This document shows positions 1-6,277 of a stretch of DNA of 25,118 bases, one piece after another. The notes beneath the pieces are model-generated. The model worked only from the letters and a program-made list of their open reading frames with translations, had not been told where the DNA came from and did not search any database. This stretch comes from a virus. Position 1 is the stretch's first letter. Each line of letters begins with the position of its first letter. Both the position numbers and the translations under genes were made by a program. The DNA is taken from positions 1-25,118 of the IMG/VR virus record IMGVR_UViG_3300022848_000063. One strand, written 5' to 3'.

Positions 1-304
1 GAACACCACCTGTATAAGAGCCAGGTAATCCACCTCCTGTTCGTGCTGCCTGTGTTGCACTTATATTAGCTTGCGGTCTAGCATTTTGTAAAGTTTGTGC
101 ATCAGTAAAATAAGTTAAATCTAATTGTGGTTGTTTAGGTTCCCACTCTGAAGTATGAACAAACATTCCTGTCCATTCAAATACCATTTCTTGATAAGGA
201 AAAGACATACCTGATCTATCAGAAATTGCTAATGCATATTTACCTCCCGCAAATTTATTTGAAGGTGCTCTATGAGGTCTAGTACTAGCTGGAACCTTAG
301 CCAT
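1..304 (-). CDS. Conserved virion-region protein, C-terminus outside window
   Basis: An open frame starts at ATG 304-302 (begins MAKVPASTRPHRAPSNKFAG) and runs off the left edge after about 101 codons. The segment ALAISDRSGMSFPYQEM, followed by EWTGMFVHTSEWEPKQPQL, is a pattern I recognise from a small protein conserved beside head-tail genes of many marine phages. Its biochemical role is unknown to me. It follows the gp4-like gene by 2 nt, so it is probably translated with it and may be a structural or head-completion protein. That role is inferred from position. The true C-terminus cannot be seen. Confidence 0.8.
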   Translation of the reverse strand, partial: MAKVPASTRPHRAPSNKFAGGKYALAISDRSGMSFPYQEMVFEWTGMFVHTSEWEPKQPQLDLTYFTDAQTLQNARPQANISATQAARTGGGLPGSYTGGV

Positions 305-306
305 TA

Positions 307-993
307 TTAATAAAAGCTGTTGTTAATCACTGGTATAATTCTAGTAGAAGGAGTACCATCACCTGCGACTAATCGTTGATAAGCTTCTTCATAATCTACT
401 TTTAACATTTGTTGTTGTGTTGGAGCAATTCCTACTCTTTTTTTAGAAAGGTAATAAGCAAGTCCTGCGCACATGCACTCGAAAGCTCTAAAAGGTACAT
501 CTATATTTTGTTCTACACCACTTACAGTAGAAGCTGTAATATCTTCTATTTTTCTCATACGATAATATGTAATAGTATAATTTTGATCAGGTGCTGGATA
601 AATTTTAAGTACAGGAGTATTTAATCTTTGTAAATAATATTGTGTAGGTCTAGATTGAGTAGTTTTATTTGAAATAGCAGCATAGTCATTAAGACCTAAA
701 GCTGTCATTGCATATTCGCTTCCATCACTTATTTGAAGATTTGCATTAATGATATCTACTGTATCATAATCTAAAGTATATTCTGTAGTTCCTGTAGTAA
801 CTGCTAAAGTTTTATATTCTACAGTCCATTGGTTATAACCTCTGTTAGCCCAATCACTAAACATAATATTCATACTACGTCTAGCTGACCTTACATCATA
901 ACCTAAAATAGGATCACCGCCTATTCTGTCATAAGCTTCTTGTATTACATCATTTACTGTTAGAGTAAATGTAGAAGTTCCCGATAAAGCCAT
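307..993 (-). CDS. Head-tail adaptor, P22 gp4-like tail accessory factor
   Basis: A 228-aa protein. The N-terminal helical part (VNDVIQEAYDRIGGDP, then VRSARRSMNIMFSDWANRGY) and the following beta-rich part with KIYPAPDQNYTITYYRMRKI are typical of P22 gp4-type tail accessory factors in marine podovirus-like phages. In that family the protein binds below the portal after DNA packaging, closes the head and forms the platform for the tail. The C-terminal region (residues about 160-200, FRAFECMCAGLAYYLSKKR) is helical and fits the usual length of about 200 residues. Context agrees: it lies downstream of the portal, scaffold and capsid genes. Family assignment is from recalled patterns, not a search. 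Confidence 0.75.
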   Translation of the reverse strand: MALSGTSTFTLTVNDVIQEAYDRIGGDPILGYDVRSARRSMNIMFSDWANRGYNQWTVEYKTLAVTTGTTEYTLDYDTVDIINANLQISDGSEYAMTALGLNDYAAISNKTTQSRPTQYYLQRLNTPVLKIYPAPDQNYTITYYRMRKIEDITASTVSGVEQNIDVPFRAFECMCAGLAYYLSKKRVGIAPTQQQMLKVDYEEAYQRLVAGDGTPSTRIIPVINNSFY

Positions 994-1002
994 AGTTCTC
1001 CA

Positions 1003-1341
1003 TTATGCAAAAAATGCTGTTAGACTTTTAGTAGTTGATACATTAGCTCCTGCTATAGTAGTTGAAACTTGTAAACTTGTTTTAAATTTTATACCTTCTG
1101 CTGGAAGATTTAATTGTACCGTTGAAGAACCAGCATCAACATTACCTGTTGTGGTTTGAAATTTTACTACTCCATCATCTTTCCAAGAAAGAGTACCTAT
1201 TTCTGCACTAGGTTCTACAATAAAACCTTTTAATCTTGTTGGTCCTGCAAATAAAGTAATTGTTTCAGATGCACTAGATGATGCATTAGCATGTAATACT
1301 GCTGCATTAGCACTAGTTACATTTAGATCTGATCCTGCCAT
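1003..1341 (-). CDS. Small virion structural protein, beta-rich
   Basis: A 112-aa protein rich in Ala, Ser, Thr and Val with almost no charged clusters, typical of small beta-sandwich decoration or neck proteins. The N-terminus (MAGSDLNVTSANAAVLHANA) and the central TRLKGFIVEPSAEIGTLSWKD resemble small proteins found between capsid and tail-adaptor genes in marine phages. There are no Cys residues, signal peptide or membrane segments. ATG 1341 is preceded by GGAG in the minus sense. It shares style, not clear sequence, with the 108-aa protein at 22330-22656. Function as a virion component is inferred from composition and position. Confidence 0.65.
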   Translation of the reverse strand: MAGSDLNVTSANAAVLHANASSSASETITLFAGPTRLKGFIVEPSAEIGTLSWKDDGVVKFQTTTGNVDAGSSTVQLNLPAEGIKFKTSLQVSTTIAGANVSTTKSLTAFFA

Positions 1342-1350
1342 TTTTTTCTC

Positions 1351-1845
1351 CTAAATTAGGTTATATTTTTTTAAGTCTTCATATAGTAAAGCAATTCTGT
1401 CATTAGGTACAGTAGAAGGTTTTAAATATTCAGCTTGTGCTGCTTTAGCTTGAACTTGTCCCATATCTAAAGGTTGTTGATTTATATTGTCATTAATATT
1501 ACTACCTGGTAATTGTCCAGGAGGAATAACTGTAGGACTTCCACCAAATTTATCTATAACTTTTTCTATATTAGCTAATTTTTTTTCTAAACTATCTTCT
1601 TTATCTTCTTTTTTTTCTTTTTCTTCTTTACCTAAAACATCTTTAACTGATTCAGTAACTGATGTATCATCTATTCCTGCTACAGCTTTTTGATCTGCAG
1701 TTTGACCTGCTTCCATAACTTCTGTAGTTTTTAAAAAGTCATCATACTTTTCTACAGATGTTCTTTCATCTGTATCTATTTCTTTTTTACCAAAAGAAGA
1801 AAGAGCTTCACCTGCTTGTTTTAAAAAGTCTAAATTAAATTCCAT
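1351..1845 (-). CDS. Lys/Glu-rich phage protein of unknown function
   Basis: A 164-aa protein in three parts: residues 1-65 mixed helical, residues about 66-95 a dense Lys/Glu/Asp segment predicted to be helical or coiled, and a Gly/Pro/Asn-rich linker (SPTVIPPGQLPGSNIND) leading to a helical tail ending in LLYEDLKKYNLI. I do not recognise a family. It sits between a beta-rich virion protein and a decoration-like protein, so a virion or assembly role is plausible. The start lacks an obvious Shine-Dalgarno: the 20 nt upstream are occupied by a UUCG hairpin and its T-rich tail, so translation may depend on readthrough or reinitiation. Confidence 0.6.
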   Translation of the reverse strand: MEFNLDFLKQAGEALSSFGKKEIDTDERTSVEKYDDFLKTTEVMEAGQTADQKAVAGIDDTSVTESVKDVLGKEEKEKKEDKEDSLEKKLANIEKVIDKFGGSPTVIPPGQLPGSNINDNINQQPLDMGQVQAKAAQAEYLKPSTVPNDRIALLYEDLKKYNLI

Positions 1846-1854
1846 ATTTTAAAG

Positions 1855-1872
1855 GAGGGCCCGAAGGCCCTC
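1855..1872 (-). terminator. UUCG-loop hairpin, probable intrinsic terminator
   Basis: In minus-strand RNA the sequence is GAGGGCC, loop UUCG, GGCCCUC, then CUUUAAAAU. A 7-bp GC-rich stem closed by a C(UUCG)G loop is a classic stable terminator hairpin. The U-run is short, so termination may be partial. It lies 11 nt after the stop of the 150-aa virion protein and directly before the next start. Confidence 0.6.
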
Positions 1873-1882
1873 AAATTAATTA

Positions 1883-2335
1883 TTAACTTAAATTATTATT
1901 TTGAACATAAGTAACAGTTATAAATCCAGTACCAGAGCCAGTATTTACACTTGTAACTAAAATTCTTTTGTCAGTAGTTCCAACATCTGCCCAGTTGTTT
2001 ACTCTTGTTGCATTAGCACCAGCTGTTGCTGAAATAATACCAAGAGTACCACCAGCAACTGCTGTTGTATCTGTTAATGCTGCTGCTGTTCCAGTCCAAC
2101 CAATACCTAATGTACTAGCTGCTCCATCCCAAGCTACATTTACCGATAAAGCAATGCTTAAAATTTGTGAATTTGCAGGTATCACCATAGTAGTTGTACC
2201 AACAGCTTGAGTTATAGCTTGTGATTGAGACATCACAACTTGTCCTGTGTTTTTTACATCTGAACCTAAAGTAGTTCCAGTTGTTTCTTTAATTACTCCA
2301 GCCTTAATTGGGCCAGAAAATGTAGTAGTTCCCAT
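1883..2335 (-). CDS. Virion structural/decoration-like protein
   Basis: A 150-aa protein rich in Gly, Thr, Ala and Val. The start MGTTTFSGPIKAGVIKETTG is a recognisable opening of small structural proteins encoded just after the major capsid gene in several marine phages. The body (QAVGTTTMVIPANSQILSIALSV) looks like alternating beta strands of a capsid-surface or tail-tube-like sandwich. There are no Cys residues or membrane segments. A good GGAG-type ribosome site precedes ATG 2335. It is flanked by hairpins on both sides, suggesting its own mRNA dosage. The exact role (decoration or fibre-like) is unresolved. Confidence 0.65.
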   Translation of the reverse strand: MGTTTFSGPIKAGVIKETTGTTLGSDVKNTGQVVMSQSQAITQAVGTTTMVIPANSQILSIALSVNVAWDGAASTLGIGWTGTAAALTDTTAVAGGTLGIISATAGANATRVNNWADVGTTDKRILVTSVNTGSGTGFITVTYVQNNNLS

Positions 2336-2390
2336 AGTCTATCTCCTTATAATAGTCTGCTTTTGCAGTCGTTTGGGTTAGTTTAAAACT

Positions 2391-2414
2391 ACTAGGCGTA
2401 TTGCTACGCCTAGT
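2391..2414 (-). terminator. Hairpin after capsid gene, weak terminator or processing site
   Basis: A perfect 10-bp stem (ACTAGGCGTA with TACGCCTAGT) and 4-nt loop lie 13 nt after the capsid stop codon. The trailing sequence in minus sense is AGTTTTAAAC, a poor U-tract. The structure is seen directly. It may attenuate transcription or protect the 3' end of the abundant capsid mRNA. Confidence 0.5.
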
Positions 2415-2427
2415 ATCAATTAGTTAT

Positions 2428-3336
2428 TTATGCTACGCCTTCAGATCCGAATACACCTCTCCAGTCTGTAAAACCGAAGCTGTATCTTTCTCTGCACTTG
2501 TATCTTAAATTACCAGTTTCAAAATCGCCTTCAACAGCTTTTTTGATTGGTGATCTAATGAAGTGTTTCATTCCATCTGGACAATCAGTTAGAATAAAAT
2601 ACTGATCAGGGTTAGTAAATCTTTGATTTACTACTACACCTTCAGGTATCATACCCATGTTTCTCATTGCATTGATATCGTTGTCAGCAGTACCAGGTCT
2701 TAAATTAGACTTGATAATTCTTTCAGCAACGAACACCAATTGAGGTGGAACTGCAAGTTTTCTTCCTGATAAAGCAACTGGTATACTTCTATCATCTACA
2801 GCAGTTGAGATTTGAACTAAAAGTGTCTCTAAAGACGTTTCAGATAAATCCGCAGGTGTGCTTAGGATGTTAGATGCAGTACCACCGCCTCCAAGAGGGT
2901 GAGCAGCATCAAGTAAAGCTTGACCGTCTCCTCCTAATGAAGTAGTTGTTGCATTATTAAAGATATTTGCACCTTTTATCTCTTTAGTTTGTTGCATTGA
3001 TCTTGCTAGTGCTCTTGCGTATTTAGCGCCTAGAGAACCATACAAGCCATCTTCTTCAGCTTCTTCTGTAATCGCAAAAGCTAAAGCGACAGTTTCATGC
3101 ACGTACCTTGAGACAAAGCCTTCTCTGCCAGAATCATAATTGATCATGGCACCTTCAGCTTTTGTTGGTGCAGCACCGAATCCGATCATTTGTACATCTT
3201 CTTCGAATGCTTTCATTGATTGCTCTGTAGAATATAGTGATCTCCACTGTTCTGGATATCTATCATATTCCATACCAAACACGGTGTTTAAACCTAAGTT
3301 GAGCTGTTTGGTAAAAAGTGCTCTGTTTAAAGCCAT
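2428..3336 (-). CDS. Major capsid protein, Mu gpT-like
   Basis: A 302-aa protein resembling Mu gpT-type major head subunits. It has an N-terminal helical arm (LFTKQLNLGLNTVFGMEYDRYPEQW), the conserved GREGFVSRYVHETVALAFAITEE block at residues about 70-95, a long spine helix region (GSLGAKYARALARSMQQTKE), and a C-terminal block NLRYKCRERYSFGFTDWRGVFGS that is a hallmark ending of this group. It forms the icosahedral shell. Its length matches the roughly 300-residue family norm without an N-terminal scaffolding domain, consistent with a separate scaffold gene upstream. It is followed by a hairpin and preceded by a decoration-like gene. Confidence 0.85.
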   Translation of the reverse strand: MALNRALFTKQLNLGLNTVFGMEYDRYPEQWRSLYSTEQSMKAFEEDVQMIGFGAAPTKAEGAMINYDSGREGFVSRYVHETVALAFAITEEAEEDGLYGSLGAKYARALARSMQQTKEIKGANIFNNATTTSLGGDGQALLDAAHPLGGGGTASNILSTPADLSETSLETLLVQISTAVDDRSIPVALSGRKLAVPPQLVFVAERIIKSNLRPGTADNDINAMRNMGMIPEGVVVNQRFTNPDQYFILTDCPDGMKHFIRSPIKKAVEGDFETGNLRYKCRERYSFGFTDWRGVFGSEGVA

Positions 3337-3358
3337 TTTTTAACTCCTATTGTTAAGG

Positions 3359-3922
3359 TTAAACGCCAGCATTCTGAGTACCATATAGAGCTAAGTTTAT
3401 TACAACTTCTATATCAGCATCAGCGCCCGCCGCATTATTAGGATAATCAATTAATCTTAGTATTCTCAAAACTTTTGCAGTTGTTGCAAGAGTTGCAATA
3501 TCTAATTCATCAGTTGAATGTCCGTATGTTGAATTATAAGTTCCAATAGTTACATTTGCAAGTTCGCCAACATTGGCTGCTGCAAAAGTTCCATTACATT
3601 GAACCCTATATGTTATATTTGGATCATCGTACACATAAGCTTTAGCATTTGCTGAAGCATTTGTTACTGTACCATTATTCCAAACTTTCTCAAATTTAAC
3701 AGAACCGTCTGTCGCTATATACTCAACGCCATAAAAAACACCGAGAGCTGTTCCGCCCGCTGTGCCTCTTATTATTGTACCATCGGTATGCAATGTTACA
3801 AGATCACCAGATGCAATATTTGCCGCATAGGCACTTGCAATTGGATATTCGTTGGGTCTAATAACGCCGCCTGTTAAATGTCTTAATGGTGTAAAACCAT
3901 TAGCTGCATTTACGTTTGCCAT
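3359..3922 (-). CDS. Capsid-associated structural protein (decoration-like)
   Basis: A 187-aa protein opening MANVNAANGFTPLRHLTGG, followed by NEYPIASAYAANIASGDLV and later NAKAYVYDDPNITYRVQCNG. This motif order is recognisable from proteins encoded immediately upstream of the capsid gene in many marine phages, often annotated as structural or decoration proteins. It is beta-rich, weakly acidic and lacks signal peptide or membrane segments. It is transcribed directly before the capsid gene (22 nt gap). Virion location is inferred from family context; the exact position on the head is unknown. Confidence 0.7.
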   Translation of the reverse strand: MANVNAANGFTPLRHLTGGVIRPNEYPIASAYAANIASGDLVTLHTDGTIIRGTAGGTALGVFYGVEYIATDGSVKFEKVWNNGTVTNASANAKAYVYDDPNITYRVQCNGTFAAANVGELANVTIGTYNSTYGHSTDELDIATLATTAKVLRILRLIDYPNNAAGADADIEVVINLALYGTQNAGV

Positions 3923-3946
3923 TTTTAGTTTCCTTTTGTTAGTTTG

Positions 3947-4396
3947 TTAACTGCCGTCCGAACTAACTCTAGATTTAAAAGACCTTTGGATAGGTTGTCC
4001 TGGTGTTTCAGCTCTGTTCATGTCCTGCTCAACTGACTGCATTAAATTGTTAGTCATTTGTGCATAGTAATCATTTCTTTGATTAACCATTTCTTCAGGC
4101 ATTTCGCAAAGTACCATTCCTTCTATTCCAATATGCCCAGTGAATTTGCCATGTTCTATCGTTGGAAAATGTTGACCATCTTTGACTGTTTTAATGTCTC
4201 GAGGCTGCCAACCTTCTCTCAACCGTTTAGCTACATTCGTAGGCGTTTCCTGTCCTAACACCATAGTTGCTACCCATCTCTGAGCATAACCAGGTCTTGG
4301 TTCAGGCGCTTCTAATAAGTTACTCGGTCGCCATTTTGAAACCATTGTAGATTTTTCTACTCTAGTTTCATTGTTTATTTTATTATCTTTATTCAT
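3947..4396 (-). CDS. Conserved phage protein between scaffold and decoration genes
   Basis: A 149-aa protein, charged at both ends, with a central region (SNLLEAPEPRPGYAQRWVAT, then ETPTNVAKRLREGWQPRD) and the motif GHIGIEGMVLCEMPEEMVNQRNDYY. I recognise the WQPR and CEMP-EE-QRN pattern from small proteins in marine phage head modules, function unknown. There is one Cys and no membrane segment. The C-terminus is helical and polar. Its place between scaffold-like and capsid-surface genes suggests a head-assembly accessory role, which is inference only. Confidence 0.65.
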   Translation of the reverse strand: MNKDNKINNETRVEKSTMVSKWRPSNLLEAPEPRPGYAQRWVATMVLGQETPTNVAKRLREGWQPRDIKTVKDGQHFPTIEHGKFTGHIGIEGMVLCEMPEEMVNQRNDYYAQMTNNLMQSVEQDMNRAETPGQPIQRSFKSRVSSDGS

Positions 4397-4412
4397 AATG
4401 TCAGGCTCCTTT

Positions 4413-5345
4413 CTATTGTCCTGTGTCGCTAAAGCTTTTTACTTCTTTAGCAAATCGTTTTAGTGCCACTTCGTCATTGATATCTATACCAAAAGTTTTA
4501 GCTGTTGATAAGTCATCAGAGGTTAGTTTAACTCTATTACTAGATATTCCTTTTTTACGAGAAACTCCAGCAACTGGAGATTGCACTCTATTGTTTTTTT
4601 GTACTACATTTTCATCAGTTTTGGAAGTGTTTTCTTCTGATTTACTAAAATAATTTAGACCACTTATTTTTAGTCTTTTACTCATTTCATCATAGTATCC
4701 AGGATCGTGCACATCCCAACCTTCTTCTGTTAATTCAGCATCAATTCCATAAGCCATAGCTGTTTCTTTTCTATAACCAGGTTTATTAAACCATGTTGAA
4801 TTTTCTTTTACCCACTCGGTTGCCAAAGGCGGAGCTTTTTTTTCAGTTTTTTCTTTTTGAGGAATTCTTGCAGCATAATCTTCTGTTTTAGTGATTTGAC
4901 TACGAATTTCTGCCATACTTTCGTACAATTTTACTTGTTCGTCAGTATTACCTTCTTCAATTGCTGATTTAAGTCGAGAAGAAACACTAGAAAGTTGATT
5001 ACTAAGTGACTTATTAGCTATATCATAAGTTCTCTTTTCCATCATTGCTAATTTTTCTTCTAAATCAACACTTCTTTGTTCAGCTTCTGCTCTTTTGGCT
5101 ACTTCTTTCTGTATTCTTTTACGAACTTTAACAGAGTAAGGCATATCATCTGAATAAGCTGGAGCTTTATCAAGTCTAATTTGTCTTTCATTTTCGTAAG
5201 ACTTATCTTCATCTTTAGAAGGTTCTTCTTGCATTTGTTGAAGTTTTTCTAACGGATTTAAAGGTACCTCTACCTCTTTCTCTGTTTCAAGTTCATCAAG
5301 ATTAACTTCTAATTCTTCATTCTTCTTTTCATCATCGTCTATCAT
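4413..5345 (-). CDS. Putative scaffolding protein
   Basis: A 310-aa acidic protein. Residues 1-60 are highly acidic, residues about 70-165 are a long predicted coiled coil (YSVKVRKRIQKEVAKRAEAE onward), and residues about 180-235 form a compact WVKENSTWF-KPGYR / WDVHDPGYYDEMSKRLK module. The tail is Lys/Ser-rich and basic. An acidic N-terminus, central coiled coil and basic C-terminus are the layout of phage scaffolds. The gene is just upstream of the decoration and capsid genes, the standard position. No protease is seen nearby, so scaffold release rather than cleavage is possible. Assignment rests on architecture and order. Confidence 0.65.
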   Translation of the reverse strand: MIDDDEKKNEELEVNLDELETEKEVEVPLNPLEKLQQMQEEPSKDEDKSYENERQIRLDKAPAYSDDMPYSVKVRKRIQKEVAKRAEAEQRSVDLEEKLAMMEKRTYDIANKSLSNQLSSVSSRLKSAIEEGNTDEQVKLYESMAEIRSQITKTEDYAARIPQKEKTEKKAPPLATEWVKENSTWFNKPGYRKETAMAYGIDAELTEEGWDVHDPGYYDEMSKRLKISGLNYFSKSEENTSKTDENVVQKNNRVQSPVAGVSRKKGISSNRVKLTSDDLSTAKTFGIDINDEVALKRFAKEVKSFSDTGQ

Positions 5346-5362
5346 AGTTTCTCCTATGTTGG

Positions 5363-5382
5363 CATTAACTTTTTAGTTAATG
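5363..5382 (-). other. Intercistronic hairpin between GroES and scaffold genes
   Basis: An 8-bp perfect inverted repeat (CATTAACT and AGTTAATG) with a 4-nt loop starts 4 nt after the GroES stop. There is no U-run, so it is not a standard terminator. It may stabilise or separate the GroES mRNA from the scaffold mRNA. Confidence 0.4.
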
Positions 5383-5386
5383 TATG

Positions 5387-5755
5387 TTACAGTTGTTGAG
5401 TTATTACTTCTGGATTTTCCATAGTTGCAATAATCTCATCATCATTTAATAGCACCATTTTTACGTTTTGTACAGAAACTCTTGCTCCTGCATATCTACC
5501 AAAAATAACCCAATCTCCTACTTTACACCAAGGACTTTTTCTATCACTATAACATTCTGTTCCCATAGCTATTATTTGTCCTACACTATTTAAATAAGAT
5601 TGACTATCTTTGTTAGTTTCTGTTAAAATTATTCCACCTTTAGTTTTTTCTACTACTCCTCTAGGTCTAAGTAATATTCTATAACCTACAGGTTGAGGTA
5701 CTTTTTCAGGTGTTGGGATTTCATTATCTGTTGCCCATGTTTCATTACTATTCAT
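5387..5755 (-). CDS. groES: GroES-like co-chaperonin (cpn10)
   Basis: A 122-aa protein with the cpn10 beta-barrel signature: VPQPVGYRILLRPRGVVEKT at residues about 19-38, the mobile-loop segment KGGIILTET, then VGQIIAMGTECY, VGDWVIFGRYAGARV and the C-terminal DDEIIATMENP (cellular GroES has an EDDILAIVE equivalent). It would cap a GroEL ring, presumably the host's, and help fold the phage capsid protein, as T4 gp31 does. The roughly 18-residue N-terminal extension is unusual relative to the family's ~97 residues. It overlaps the upstream gene by 8 nt, with a GGAG ribosome site inside that gene. Confidence 0.88.
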   Translation of the reverse strand: MNSNETWATDNEIPTPEKVPQPVGYRILLRPRGVVEKTKGGIILTETNKDSQSYLNSVGQIIAMGTECYSDRKSPWCKVGDWVIFGRYAGARVSVQNVKMVLLNDDEIIATMENPEVITQQL

Positions 5756-5948
5756 CTTCTATATCTCCTTTTTTATATTTTTCGATTGTTTCATTTATTA
5801 TTTCAAATGCTTTATCTAAGCCTTGTCCATATCCATAGATACGTTTGAATTCAGATAAATTTTCTACACCTTTACTTAATAAATTTTGTGATAATTCTTG
5901 TTTGTGATCTTTAATCTTTTTTTTGATCGCTTGAAGCAGCCGTTCCAT
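5748..5948 (-). CDS. Small conserved head-module protein
   Basis: A 66-aa helical protein (IKKKIKDHKQELSQNLLS, then SEFKRIYGYGQGLDKAFEII). The pattern of a basic helix followed by an F/Y-KR-xG-x-GL helix is common in tiny genes next to portal and GroES-like genes of marine phages. No function is known to me. It overlaps its upstream neighbour by 38 nt and GroES by 8 nt, suggesting coupled translation. Confidence 0.6.
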   Translation of the reverse strand: MERLLQAIKKKIKDHKQELSQNLLSKGVENLSEFKRIYGYGQGLDKAFEIINETIEKYKKGDIEDE

Positions 5949-6105
5949 TTAATACTTTCGTTATTGTATCTGTTAATTGAGAAAAACTTACTTCTAAATC
6001 TTTAGAAACAGAAGCAAGTAAAATAGGTTTAACTTTTTTTATAGAAATTTTTTTATTTTCTAAAAACTTTTTAGCTTGTCTTATTTCTTCAGGTTTAATT
6101 GCCAT
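5911..6105 (-). CDS. Small helical protein, unknown function
   Basis: A 64-aa Lys-rich protein (IKPEEIRQAKKFLENKKISI, then VSFSQLTDTITKVLNG). I recognise no family. The 38-nt overlap with the next gene and 11-nt overlap with the previous one argue for a real, coupled cistron, but the last residues could be incidental readthrough. There is no membrane segment or Cys. Confidence 0.5.
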   Translation of the reverse strand: MAIKPEEIRQAKKFLENKKISIKKVKPILLASVSKDLEVSFSQLTDTITKVLNGTAASSDQKKD

Positions 6106-6277
6106 TTATATTTTTTGTAGCTATCTTATCTTTGTTAATACCTTTTTTTATTACATAAGATTGAGTTCCATTAGCACCTGTTTCAACTTCTTTTTTTAAG
6201 TTTCTAAACAAATTCATTTCTTTTATCTTTCTATAATGTTTTTTTAAAAAGGTTTCAATATCTTTGGTATCTCTCAT
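6095..6277 (-). CDS. Small basic protein after portal
   Basis: A 60-aa Lys-rich protein with no recognised domain. Its ATG shares the final A of the portal stop (TAATG), a strong translational-coupling arrangement. The N-terminal half is helical (DIETFLKKHYRKIKEMNLF). The role is unknown; position suggests a head-assembly accessory. Confidence 0.5.
   Translation of the reverse strand: MRDTKDIETFLKKHYRKIKEMNLFRNLKKEVETGANGTQSYVIKKGINKDKIATKNINGN

Noticed and set aside
409-4653. Several open frames of 66-89 codons on the plus strand (also near 10386, 10837 and 16944)
   Set aside because: They lie opposite well-supported minus-strand genes, lack ribosome sites and have composition expected of complements of AT-rich coding DNA.
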